Positions 39,509 to 47,541 of a stretch of DNA of 64,000 nucleotides are shown here, one piece after another. Origin of the DNA: Kineococcus aurantiacus (GTDB lineage: Bacteria > Actinomycetota > Actinomycetes > Actinomycetales > Kineococcaceae); contig NZ_JACCBB010000001.1 in NCBI RefSeq assembly GCF_013409345.1, positions 2,852,001 to 2,916,000 on the forward strand, given 5' to 3'. Below the pieces are notes generated by a model. It saw only the letters and a list, made by a program, of their open reading frames with translations. It was not told where the DNA came from and did not search any database. A program made the translations under genes and the position numbers. How positions within the stretch are numbered: position 1 is the stretch's first letter; each line of letters starts with the position of its first letter.

Positions 39509-42382
39509 GTGACCCTGATCGACGACAACCGCGCGACGACCGCTGCCGCTGACGGTGGGGCCCCCGGCGCGGACCTGGTGGACGCCCTCAACGCGGTGCT
39601 CGGCACCGACCCCGCCTCCGGGGTCGTGGACGCCTCCACCCGCCGCCGCGCCGAGTACACGACCGACGCGTCGAACTACCGCGTGGTCCCGCAGGTCGTC
39701 GTCTTCCCCCGCTCGGTCGAGGACGTCGAAGCCGTCTGGGCGGTCTGCCGCGAGCTGGGCGTCCCCTTCACCTCCCGCGGCGCGGGCACCTCCGTGGCGG
39801 GCAACGCCATCGGCTCCGGCGTCGTCCTGGACTTCTCCCGCCACCTCAACCGCGTCCTGGAGATCGACGCCGAGGGCATGACGGCGCTCATCGAACCGGG
39901 CGTCATCCTCGACGACCTGCAGCGGCAGGCCGCCCCGCACGGGCTGCGGTTCGGGCCCGACCCCTCCACCCACGCCCGCTGCACCGTCGGCGGCATGATC
40001 GGCAACGACGCCTGCGGCTCGCACGCCCTGGCCTACGGCCGCACCTCCCACAACGTCGTCGCCCTGGAGGTCCTCGACGGGCACGGGCGCCGCTACTGGA
40101 CCGACGAACCCCCCGCCGAGCTGGTCGAGGAGCTGCGCGCGGTCGCCTCGCAGCACCTGGGGCTGATCCGCACGACGTTCGGCACCTTCGGCCGCCAGGT
40201 CTCCGGGTACGCCCTGGAGCACCTGCTGCCCGAGACCGGCGGCCCGACCGGCACCGCGCTGGCGCGGCTGCTCACCGGGTCCGAGGGGACGCTGGCGACG
40301 ATCCTGCGCGCCCGGGTCCGCCTCGTGCGGCAGTCGCCGTCCACCACCTTCGTCGTGCTGGGCTACCCCTCGATGCACGAGGCCGCCGACGCGACCCCGG
40401 CCCTGCTGGAGCACGCCCCCCTCGCGGTCGAGGGCATCGACCGGCGCCTGGCCGACGTCGTCGTGCGCCGCGGCGGGTCGGTCGACGGGCTGCCCGGCGG
40501 CGACGGGTGGCTGTTCGTCGAGATGGGCGGGGAGACCCCGCAGGAGTCCCTGGCCGCCGCGCAGGCGATGGTCGCCGACTCCCGCGCCCTCGACTCGGTG
40601 ATCATCCCGACGGCGGCGGAGGCGCGGGCGCTGTGGCGCATCCGCGAGGACGGCGCCGGGCTGGCCGGGCGGTCCCCCGAGGGGCTGCCCGCGTGGCCGG
40701 GCTGGGAGGACGCCGCGGTCCCGCCCGCCAGGCTGGGGGAGTACCTGCGCGAGTTCGACGCGCTCATGGCCTCCCACGCCGTCGACGGGCTGGCGTACGG
40801 GCACTTCGGGGACGGCTGCATCCACGTCCGCATCGACTTCCCCCTCTACGAGGACGGTGGCGGCGCCGCGGCCAAGGCGTTCCTGGAGGACGCCGCGCGG
40901 CTCGTCGCCAAGCACGGCGGGTCGCTGTCGGGCGAGCACGGCGACGGCCGCGCCCGCGGCGGCCTGCTGCCGCTCATGTACGACGCCGAGGCGATCACCG
41001 CGTTCGAGGAGGTCAAGCGCGCCTTCGACCCGGCCGACCTGCTGAACCCCGGCGTCATCGTGCGCCCCGCCGACGTCGCCGCCGACCTGCGGGTCCCCGC
41101 CGCCCGCCCCGCGCACGCCCTCGGCATGCCGCTGAAGTTCGCGTACTCCCGCGACGAGGGCGACCTGACCCGCGCCGTCCACCGCTGCGTCGGCGTCGGC
41201 AAGTGCCGCGCCGACTCCGGCGGCGTCATGTGCCCCTCGTACCTGGCGACCGGCGACGAGAAGGACTCCACCCGCGGCCGCGCGCGGCTGCTGCAGGAGA
41301 TGGCCAACGGCACCCTCGTCACCGACGGGTGGCGCTCGCAGGAGGTCAAGGACGTCCTCGACCTGTGCCTGTCCTGCAAGGGGTGCTCGGCGGACTGCCC
41401 CGCCGGGGTGGACATGCCCACCTACAAGGCCGAGTTCCTCGACAAGTTCTACGCCGGCCGGCTGCGGCCCGCGAACCACTACCTGCTCGGGTGGCTGCCG
41501 CGCTGGTCGAAGCTGGCGACGGCCGCGCCGGTCCTGACGAAGCTCGTCAACGCGCTGACGTCGGTCCCGGCGCTGGCCTGGACGGCGAAGGCGGTGGGCG
41601 GGGTGGCGCAGGAGCGGCCGCTGCCGGAGTTCGCGGTCGAGACGTTCCGCGACTGGTTCGCCAAGCGGCCCGTCGTCCCCGGCGAGCCGGTGCTGCTGTG
41701 GGTGGACTCCTTCACCGAGCACTTCTCCCCGGAGGTCGGCAAGGCCGCGGTGAAGCTGCTGGAGCACCTCGGGTTCGAGGTGCGGCTCACCGAGAAGCAG
41801 GTCTGCTGCGGTCTGACGTGGGTCTCCACGGGCCAGCTGGACGGGGCGAAGCGCCAGTTGCGCACGTCGCTGGACGCGCTGGGGACCTCGAACGTCCCCG
41901 TCGTCGGGCTGGAACCGTCGTGCACGGCGCTCCTGCGCGACGACGCCGCCGAACTGCTGCCCGACGACCCCCGCGCGCACGCGCTGGAGCGCCGGGTGAA
42001 GACCCTGGCCGAGCTCATCGCCGAGCAGCGCCCCGACTGGACCCCGCCGCAGGTGGACACCCGCGCCGTCGTGCAGCCGCACTGCCACCAGCACGCCGTC
42101 ATGGGGTTCGCCGCCGACGCCGCGCTGCTGGCCAAGGCCGGCGTCGACGCCCAGGTCCTCAACGGCTGCTGCGGCCTGGCGGGGAACTTCGGCGCCGAGG
42201 CCGGGCACTACGACGTCTCGGTGCAGGTCGCCGAGCACGCCCTGCTGCCGGCGCTGCGCGAGCGCGGCGACGCCGTCGTGGTCGCCGACGGGTACTCCTG
42301 CCGCACCCAGTCCGACAACCTCACCGGGGTCCGGCCCAAGCACCTGGCCGAACTCCTCGCCGAGGCGCTGCCGGACCGCTGA
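39509..42382 (+). CDS. FAD-linked oxidase / Fe-S dehydrogenase (Dld-YdiJ type)
   Basis: The 957-residue fusion has a PCMH FAD domain (TSRGAGTSVAGNAIG, DPSTHARCTVGGMIGNDACG), an FAD-oxidase C domain (YGHFGDGCIHVRIDF, GEHGDGRARG), then a 2x4Fe-4S region (CVGVGKCRADSGGVMCPS and CLSCKGCSADCPAG) and two CCG domains (KQVCCGLTW, NGCCGLAG). Relatives oxidise D-lactate or D-2-hydroxyglutarate (E. coli YdiJ). Since HglS in this window makes D-2-hydroxyglutarate, that substrate is attractive but unproven. GTG 39509 is the only sensible start; no good ribosome site is seen. Confidence 0.85.
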   Translation: MTLIDDNRATTAAADGGAPGADLVDALNAVLGTDPASGVVDASTRRRAEYTTDASNYRVVPQVVVFPRSVEDVEAVWAVCRELGVPFTSRGAGTSVAGNAIGSGVVLDFSRHLNRVLEIDAEGMTALIEPGVILDDLQRQAAPHGLRFGPDPSTHARCTVGGMIGNDACGSHALAYGRTSHNVVALEVLDGHGRRYWTDEPPAELVEELRAVASQHLGLIRTTFGTFGRQVSGYALEHLLPETGGPTGTALARLLTGSEGTLATILRARVRLVRQSPSTTFVVLGYPSMHEAADATPALLEHAPLAVEGIDRRLADVVVRRGGSVDGLPGGDGWLFVEMGGETPQESLAAAQAMVADSRALDSVIIPTAAEARALWRIREDGAGLAGRSPEGLPAWPGWEDAAVPPARLGEYLREFDALMASHAVDGLAYGHFGDGCIHVRIDFPLYEDGGGAAAKAFLEDAARLVAKHGGSLSGEHGDGRARGGLLPLMYDAEAITAFEEVKRAFDPADLLNPGVIVRPADVAADLRVPAARPAHALGMPLKFAYSRDEGDLTRAVHRCVGVGKCRADSGGVMCPSYLATGDEKDSTRGRARLLQEMANGTLVTDGWRSQEVKDVLDLCLSCKGCSADCPAGVDMPTYKAEFLDKFYAGRLRPANHYLLGWLPRWSKLATAAPVLTKLVNALTSVPALAWTAKAVGGVAQERPLPEFAVETFRDWFAKRPVVPGEPVLLWVDSFTEHFSPEVGKAAVKLLEHLGFEVRLTEKQVCCGLTWVSTGQLDGAKRQLRTSLDALGTSNVPVVGLEPSCTALLRDDAAELLPDDPRAHALERRVKTLAELIAEQRPDWTPPQVDTRAVVQPHCHQHAVMGFAADAALLAKAGVDAQVLNGCCGLAGNFGAEAGHYDVSVQVAEHALLPALRERGDAVVVADGYSCRTQSDNLTGVRPKHLAELLAEALPDR

Positions 42383-42411
42383 GTCCCGTCCCGTCGAGAG
42401 GTCACCAGGGC

Positions 42412-43017
42412 ATGAGCCGAGTCGTCTGCCACCAGTCCACGTCCCTCGACGGGTACTCCGCCGGCCCGGACCAGTCCCTGGAGCACCCGATGGGCACCGG
42501 GGAGGTCCGGCGCCTGCACCAGTGGATGTTCCGCGCCGACGAACCCGGCCACGGGGCCGACGCCGCGTGGCGCGCCGACCTCCTGCGGCCGATCGGTGCG
42601 GTCGTCATGGGCCGCAACATGTTCGGCCCCGTCCGCGGTGGGTGGCCGGACGAGTCGTGGCGCGGCTGGTGGGGCGAGGAACCGCCGTACCACGCGCCGG
42701 TGTTCGTCCTCACCCACCACGAGCGGGCGCCGCTGGAGACGACGGGCACGACGTTCCACTTCGTCACCGGCGGTTTCGACGAGGCGTTCGCCCGCGCCCG
42801 CGAGGCCGCCGGGGACCAGGACGTCCGCATCGCCGGCGGTGCGTCCACCGTCCGGCAGGCGCTGGCCGCGGGCGTGGTCGACGAGCTCCGCCTCGACATC
42901 GCCCCGTTCCTGCTGGGGGCGGGGGAGCGGCTGTTCGACGGGGTGAGCGGGTTCGGGCTCGACCCCGTCGAGGTCGTCCACTCGCCGCTGGCGACGCACG
43001 TCCGCTACGCGCGCTGA
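42412..43017 (+). CDS. dihydrofolate-reductase-like (RibD C-terminal type) protein
   Basis: The 201-residue protein has the DHFR/RibD-C fold pattern: VVCHQSTSLDGYSAGPDQ at the N-terminus, IGAVVMGRNMFG, VFVLTH, and DVRIAGGASTVRQALAAGVVDELRLDI for the nucleotide-binding half. Such stand-alone proteins are probable NADPH-dependent reductases; the substrate is unknown and true folate reduction is unlikely. It follows the FAD/Fe-S gene by 29 bp. ATG 42412 has AGAGG about 15 bases upstream and AGGG closer. Confidence 0.82.
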   Translation: MSRVVCHQSTSLDGYSAGPDQSLEHPMGTGEVRRLHQWMFRADEPGHGADAAWRADLLRPIGAVVMGRNMFGPVRGGWPDESWRGWWGEEPPYHAPVFVLTHHERAPLETTGTTFHFVTGGFDEAFARAREAAGDQDVRIAGGASTVRQALAAGVVDELRLDIAPFLLGAGERLFDGVSGFGLDPVEVVHSPLATHVRYAR

Positions 43018-43092
43018 CCCCCACCCCACCCCCACTCCGCCCAATCCCCACTCCCCGCCCCGCGACGTCCCGCCCCCGCGACGTCCCGCTCG

Positions 43093-43143
43093 AAGCACGG
43101 TTCGGGCCCTGACTGCGCGCGTTCCAGGGCCCGAACCGTGCTT
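43093..43143. repeat. 19-bp-arm inverted repeat, element copy A
   Basis: AAGCACGGTTCGGGCCCTG (43093-43111) and its exact reverse complement (43125-43143) flank a 13-bp spacer. It lies between the DHFR-like gene and the convergent DUF559 gene, so it can act as a terminator, but the same arm recurs at 44151-44176 and inverted at 44234-44258, so it is also a repeat family. Confidence 0.85.
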
Positions 43144-43158
43144 GGAGCAGGAGAGGGG

Positions 43159-44049
43159 TCAGGGCACGCGGAGCGCACGGCGCTGGCGGGCGACGGCCCG
43201 GGTGACGGCGTCGACGACCTCTTGGGGGTCGCGGAGCATCCGCGCGGTCACGTGGACCACCTCCCAGCCCGCCTCGCGCAACCGGCGCAGTCGGAGCCGG
43301 TCCTGCGACAACTGCTCGCGCAGCGCGTGCCACTCCCCGTCGTACTCCACGGCGACCCGGAAGTCCTCCAGGGCCAGGTCCAACCGGGCCACGAAGCGAC
43401 CGGCGGCGTCGTGGACGACGTGGCCCGGTTCCACGGGGATCCCCGCCCGGTGCAGGACGACCCGCACCTTCGACTCGGGCCGGGACTCGGCGCGCGGGTC
43501 GCACAGGTCGGCGGCCTGGCGGGCCTGCACGACGTGCGGGTCGTGGACGTCGAGGAGCCGCAGGCGGTACGACGGCAGGTGGACCAGGCCCGCCCGCACC
43601 GCGGCGTCGAGGTCGGCGACGGCGTCGAGCAGGTCCACGCGCGTCGTCAGATCGAAGGCCATGCGGTGCGCACTCGCCAGCGGGACGCCGTCGCGCACCG
43701 GGCCGGCGTCGACCCGCTTGGCGCGCCGCAACGCGATGCCCTGCGTGGTGGCCCACCGGACCCCGTCGGGCATCAGCACCTCCACCGGGTCCTCCCACCG
43801 GGTCAGTTCCACGCCGAGCAGGGTCGCCTGCGAACGGCCGGTGACCACTGCGCCGGGGGGCAGCAGGAGAGCGGCCGCCTTGCAGCGCAGCCGGTGGGTG
43901 AGGGGCGCACCCCGCACCGTGTAGACGCCCCGCAGGACGCGCTGAACCTCCTCGCCCCGGAGTTCCTTCTTGCTGAAGACCCCGTCGCGCACGGCGTCTC
44001 GGCCGAGGAACACCTCGGGCAGGAAGATCGATCTGTTCCGTCGTCGCAC
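43159..44049 (-). CDS. DUF559/AbiEi-like protein with nuclease fold
   Basis: The 296-residue protein has an N-terminal helix-turn-helix like that of AbiEi antitoxins (RDGVFSKKELRGEEVQRVLRGVYTV) and a C-terminal DUF559 domain of the Vsr/PD-(D/E)XK fold. The core ESKVRVVLHRAG, RFVARLDLALED, VAVEYDGEWHAL, REAGWEVVHVTA gives Glu, Asp and Glu positioned like a nuclease site. Function of this actinobacterial group is unknown. GTG 44049 has a fair ribosome site (GGAGGC). The gene is flanked on both sides by the same inverted repeat sequence, which may be coincidence or a functional link. Confidence 0.8.
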   Translation of the reverse strand: MRRRNRSIFLPEVFLGRDAVRDGVFSKKELRGEEVQRVLRGVYTVRGAPLTHRLRCKAAALLLPPGAVVTGRSQATLLGVELTRWEDPVEVLMPDGVRWATTQGIALRRAKRVDAGPVRDGVPLASAHRMAFDLTTRVDLLDAVADLDAAVRAGLVHLPSYRLRLLDVHDPHVVQARQAADLCDPRAESRPESKVRVVLHRAGIPVEPGHVVHDAAGRFVARLDLALEDFRVAVEYDGEWHALREQLSQDRLRLRRLREAGWEVVHVTARMLRDPQEVVDAVTRAVARQRRALRVP

Positions 44050-44150
44050 CGGGTCAGCCTCCGGGACGGCGGACCACCGGGCCGGTCCGCCGGCCGGCAC
44101 CTGTGGACGACGCGCCGTCGCGCCGGCCTGTGGAAACAGGGCGCGCGTTC

Positions 44151-44258
44151 CCGCTCGACGCACGGTTCGGGCCCTGGTGCGGGGTGTCGGCGGGGCTCGA
44201 TGTGTGCTTCGCGCCCGCGGGGCGAGGGCGGGAGGGCCCGAACCGTGCTTCGAGCGGG
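44151..44258. repeat. inverted repeat pair, element copy B
   Basis: CCGCTCGACGCACGGTTCGG (44151-44170) continuing to 44176, and its near-perfect inverted partner at 44232-44257, face each other across about 55 bp. The right arm is the exact reverse complement of 43086-43110 on the other side of the DUF559 gene. Confidence 0.8.
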
Positions 44259-44301
44259 AAGGCGGGGTGGGGGAAGGCGGGGTGGGGGAAGGCGGGGCGG
44301 G
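44257..44301. repeat. three 15-bp tandem repeats before the amidohydrolase
   Basis: GGAAGGCGGGGTGGG occurs three times head to tail (44257-44271, 44272-44286, 44287-44301; the last has one T to C change). They end just before the -10 of the next gene. The gap 44050-44319 holds only these repeats and the promoter. Confidence 0.85.
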
Positions 44302-44307
44302 GGCGGG

Positions 44308-44313
44308 TAGGTT
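44308..44313 (+). promoter_or_regulatory. -10 element TAGGTT of the amidohydrolase gene
   Basis: TAGGTT lies six bases before GTG 44320, giving a leaderless mRNA; the tandem G-rich repeats fill its upstream region. Confidence 0.5.
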
Positions 44314-44319
44314 CGGGCC

Positions 44320-45531
44320 GTGTCCGAGACGTCCCAGCTCCTGGCCGCCATCGCCGACACGGGGCGGGACCCGGTGCGCGGCGGCTACTCGCGCCCCGTG
44401 TTCGCCGCCGCCGAGCGCGAACTGCTCGACTGGTACGTCGCCGAGCTGGACCGGCGCGGGCTGGGGGCCGAGACCGACCGCAACGGCGTCGTCTGGGCGT
44501 GGTGGAACCCGGCGGGCGTGCCGCTGCAGGACACCGTCGTCACGGGCAGCCACCTCGACTCCGTGCCCGGCGGGGGAGCGTTCGACGGTCCCCTGGGGGT
44601 CGCGTCGGCCCTGCGCGCCGTGGACCTGCTGCGCGAGCGCGGGGTGGTCCCGGCCCGGCCGCTGGGGCTGGCGGTCTTCCCCGAGGAGGAGGGGTCCCGG
44701 TTCGGGGTGGCCTGCCTGGGGTCGCGGCTGCTGACCGGGGCGATCACCCCCGAGCGCGCGCTGGGGCTGACCGACCCGGACGGGAACACCTTCGCCGACG
44801 TGGCGCGGGCGGCGGGGCTGGACCCGGCCGGGTTCGGCCGGGACGACGAGGCGCTGGCCCGCGTGGGCACCTTCGTCGAGCTGCACGTCGAGCAGGGCCG
44901 GGGGCTGGTCGACCTCGGCGCGCCCGTCGCGGTGGCCGGTTCGGTCATCGGCCACGGCCGGTGGCGCTTCACCGTCCACGGGCAGGGCAACCACGCCGGG
45001 ACGACGCTGCTGGAGGACCGCCGCGACCCGCTGCTGGCCGCCGCCCGCGTCGTCGTCGCCGCCCGCGAGGTCGCCGCGGCGCACCCGGGGACCCGCGCCA
45101 CCGTGGGCCGGTTGCAGCCGGTGCCCGGCGGGACCAACGTCATCGCCTCGCGCGTGGACCTGTGGCTGGACGTGCGGCACCCCGAGGACGCCGTGACGGC
45201 CGCGGTCGTCGCCGAGGTCTCCCGGCGCGCGGTCGAGCTGGCCGCGGCGGAGGGGTGCACGGTCCAGGTGCGCGAGGAGTCCCTGAGCCCGACCGTCGCC
45301 TTCGACGCCGGGCTGGCGCGACGGCTCTCGGGCGTCCTGCCGACGGCGCCGCGGTTGGACACCGGCGCCGGTCACGACGCGGGCGTCCTCGCCGGGCGGG
45401 TCCCCTCCGCGATGCTCTTCACCCGCAACCCCACCGGGGTGTCGCACTCCCCGGAGGAGTTCTGCACCGACGACGACGCCGAACTCGGGTCGGTCGCCCT
45501 CGCCGACGTCCTGCAGGACCTGCTCGGCTGA
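44320..45531 (+). CDS. M20 family amidohydrolase (allantoate/N-carbamoyl amino acid type)
   Basis: The 403-residue protein is a binuclear zinc amidohydrolase like allantoate amidohydrolase and N-carbamoyl-L-amino acid hydrolase. Metal ligands can be read: VTGSHLDSVPGGGAFDGPLG (His, Asp), FPEEEGSRFG (Glu), ELHVEQG (His) and GVSHSPEEF (His). The dimerisation domain lies in the middle (VHGQGNHAGTT). No purine or pyrimidine degradation genes are beside it, so the exact substrate is open. Start fixed by the leaderless -10. It converges on the beta-helix gene with 15 bp between stops. Confidence 0.87.
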   Translation: MSETSQLLAAIADTGRDPVRGGYSRPVFAAAERELLDWYVAELDRRGLGAETDRNGVVWAWWNPAGVPLQDTVVTGSHLDSVPGGGAFDGPLGVASALRAVDLLRERGVVPARPLGLAVFPEEEGSRFGVACLGSRLLTGAITPERALGLTDPDGNTFADVARAAGLDPAGFGRDDEALARVGTFVELHVEQGRGLVDLGAPVAVAGSVIGHGRWRFTVHGQGNHAGTTLLEDRRDPLLAAARVVVAAREVAAAHPGTRATVGRLQPVPGGTNVIASRVDLWLDVRHPEDAVTAAVVAEVSRRAVELAAAEGCTVQVREESLSPTVAFDAGLARRLSGVLPTAPRLDTGAGHDAGVLAGRVPSAMLFTRNPTGVSHSPEEFCTDDDAELGSVALADVLQDLLG

Positions 45532-45546
45532 GCCGGGGACCGCGGG

Positions 45547-46401
45547 TCAGGAACAGGGCGTCACGGGGAACTCCAGCGGCGAACCGTCGCGCGTGTAGGT
45601 GTTGCAGCGCAGCTCCATGACGTCCCCGTCGACGAGGAAACCGGTCACGTGCCGGTCGTTCCACACGAAGCGCGAGTCCACGACGCGACCGCTGCACTCG
45701 AAGGCGTCGACGCCGGAACCGTTGCGCTGCAGGGTGCTGCGCGCCACGTCGTAGTGGCCGTCCTGACCGCAGGCCAGGCCCGCGCTGGAGTTCTCCCGCA
45801 GGACGGAGTCGCGCACGACGAGGCCGTCCCAGCCGACGGAGAACGAGAACAGGCCGATCCCGTTGCCGGACACCACGGAGTGGTCGAGCCGCAGGACGCC
45901 GTCGAAGAACGACTCGCCCCCGCGGCCGCCGCCGGTGATCCAGGTGTCGCGCACCGACAGCGCCCCCTCCCAGCCGGCGCGGACCCCGGTGGTGTTGCGG
46001 TCGACGCGCAGCCCGCGCAGGGTCGCGCTCACAGCCGGCGGGGTGTCCACGCTCGGGTCGTCGGGCCCGGCCTCGACGCCGGTGCCCCAGCCGGTGATCG
46101 TGCCGTTGCGCACCACCGCGTCCCGGGCGGCGACCACCACGCCGCGCCCCTGGCCGCCGGGCCCGACGAGGCGGTGCCCGTTGAGGTTCAGCTCGATCCC
46201 GTCGGCGGCCAGGGTGAGGCCGCCGCCGGTGGGGCACACGACGTCGGAGGCCAGGCGCACGCTGGAGGTCAGGACCGCGCCGCAGGCGGGGGTGCTCGGG
46301 CGGGGGACCGCGGCGGGGGCGGCGGCCGCGGCGGGGGTGGCGGTGAGGACGGTCGCGGCGGCCACGACCGCCGTGCTCCAGGTCGCTGCGCGTCCGTTCA
46401 C
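45547..46401 (-). CDS. secreted parallel beta-helix protein
   Basis: The 284-residue protein begins with a Sec signal (Ala/Val-rich, cleavage near ATPAAAAAPA) and then repeats short strands of the kind LRGLRVDRNTTGVRAG, LSVRDTWITGGG, LRLDHSVVSGNGIGLF, LVVRDSVLRENSSAGL, that is a right-handed beta-helix of about seven coils. Such folds are used by polysaccharide lyases and surface proteins, but no lyase active site is recognised. Cys pairs may close the ends. GTG 46401 has a GAGGGGG ribosome site; the GTG at 46419 is the alternative. Confidence 0.78.
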   Translation of the reverse strand: MNGRAATWSTAVVAAATVLTATPAAAAAPAAVPRPSTPACGAVLTSSVRLASDVVCPTGGGLTLAADGIELNLNGHRLVGPGGQGRGVVVAARDAVVRNGTITGWGTGVEAGPDDPSVDTPPAVSATLRGLRVDRNTTGVRAGWEGALSVRDTWITGGGRGGESFFDGVLRLDHSVVSGNGIGLFSFSVGWDGLVVRDSVLRENSSAGLACGQDGHYDVARSTLQRNGSGVDAFECSGRVVDSRFVWNDRHVTGFLVDGDVMELRCNTYTRDGSPLEFPVTPCS

Positions 46402-46417
46402 GGTGGGCCCCCTCGTC

Positions 46418-46433
46418 ACGACACCAGTGTCGT
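46418..46433. promoter_or_regulatory. inverted repeat over the start point of the beta-helix gene
   Basis: ACGACAC-CA-GTGTCGT is a perfect 7-bp-arm palindrome. On the minus strand a -10 TACTCT (46439-46444) lies just upstream, so the palindrome would cover the transcription start, a repressor position. Confidence 0.4.
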
Positions 46434-46539
46434 CACGGAGAGTATCGCCCAGGACACGCTCAGGAAAGAGGACGGCTCACACGCGCACCGGGGCGGCGGA
46501 GGCGGTGCACCCGCCCCGCCGCCCCGGTGGCGAACACCC

Positions 46540-47541
46540 TCAGCTGGGGGAGGGGTCGGTGCCCTGGGCGGCCTCGCGCAGGGCCGGCAGGATGTCCGAC
46601 TTCGCGGCCTCCAGGAACCCGCCCTGGTGCTCCCCGCCGATCTGCACCAGCGCCAGGTCGGTGAAACCGGCCTCGAAGTACGCCGAGGCCGCCTCGACGA
46701 TCGCGTCGACGTCGTTCCCGCAGGGGATCTGCTGCGCCACGTCCTCCGGGCGGACGAACTGCGTGGCCCCCGCGAAACCCGCCGTCGTGGGCAGGTCGGC
46801 GTTCACCTTCCAGCCACCGGCGAACCAGCGGAACTGCTCGTGCGCGCGGGCGACCGCCGCGTCGCGGTCGGCGTCCCAGCTCACCGGCATCTGCCCGATG
46901 CGGCGGCCCGGGCCCTGCCCCGGTTCGCGCGCGGCGTCCCAGGCGCCCAGCGCGGCGTCGGGCTCGACGGCGATCAGGTGGTCGGCCAGCGGCGAGAAGC
47001 GGGTCGCGGACTTCTCCCCGCTCACCGCGACCGCGATGGGGACCCGGTGCTCCGGGACGTCCCACAACCGGTGGGAGTCGACCCGGAAGTACTCGCCCGC
47101 GTAGGTCAGCAGGTCCCCGTCGAAGAGGTTCGAGATGACCTCGACCGCCTCGACGAGCATGTCCTGACGCTCCTCCACGGCCGGCCAGCCCTGCCCCACG
47201 ACGTGCTCGTTGAGGTTCTCCCCCGACCCCAGCCCCAGCACGAAGCGGCCCTCGGACAGGATCTGCACCGTCGCGGCCTTCTGCGCCACGACCGCGGGGT
47301 GGTAGCGGATCGTGGGGCACGTCACGTACGTCATGAGTTCCACGCGCGAGGTCGTCGCGGCCACCGCCCCCAGCACCGACCACGCGTACGGCGCGTGCCC
47401 CTGGGAGGTCAGCCACGGCGAGGCGTGGTCGGAGAAGACGACGGTGTCGAACCCGGCCTCCTCGGCGGCGCGGGCGTCGCGGACCAGCCAGCGCGGGTCC
47501 GACTGCTCGCTCATGCACGTGTAGCCGATGCCCACGCTCAC
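46540..47541 (-). CDS. F420-dependent LLM-class oxidoreductase
   Basis: The 333-residue TIM-barrel flavin/deazaflavin enzyme opens VGIGYTCMSEQSDPRWLV and contains FDTVVFSDHASPW, TYVTCPTIRYHPAVVAQKAATV, LGLGSGENLNEHVVGQGWP and IAVAVSGEKSATRF, features of the F420-dependent glucose-6-phosphate dehydrogenase-like group (TIGR03557 type). The true substrate is not known. F420 use fits an actinobacterium. GTG 47541 overlaps the stop of the DJ-1/PfpI gene by four bases, so both are one operon. Confidence 0.85.
   Translation of the reverse strand: MSVGIGYTCMSEQSDPRWLVRDARAAEEAGFDTVVFSDHASPWLTSQGHAPYAWSVLGAVAATTSRVELMTYVTCPTIRYHPAVVAQKAATVQILSEGRFVLGLGSGENLNEHVVGQGWPAVEERQDMLVEAVEVISNLFDGDLLTYAGEYFRVDSHRLWDVPEHRVPIAVAVSGEKSATRFSPLADHLIAVEPDAALGAWDAAREPGQGPGRRIGQMPVSWDADRDAAVARAHEQFRWFAGGWKVNADLPTTAGFAGATQFVRPEDVAQQIPCGNDVDAIVEAASAYFEAGFTDLALVQIGGEHQGGFLEAAKSDILPALREAAQGTDPSPS

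Noticed and set aside
37580-42343. A 1587-codon open frame on the minus strand
   Set aside because: It lies opposite the SPFH, NAD-kinase-like and FAD/Fe-S genes, whose protein motifs are clear. Long mirror frames arise from strong third-position GC bias; its product is low-complexity.
43093-43143. Inverted repeat considered as insertion sequence ends
   Set aside because: No transposase-like gene or target duplication is seen; the arms face each other across 13 bp rather than flanking a transposase.
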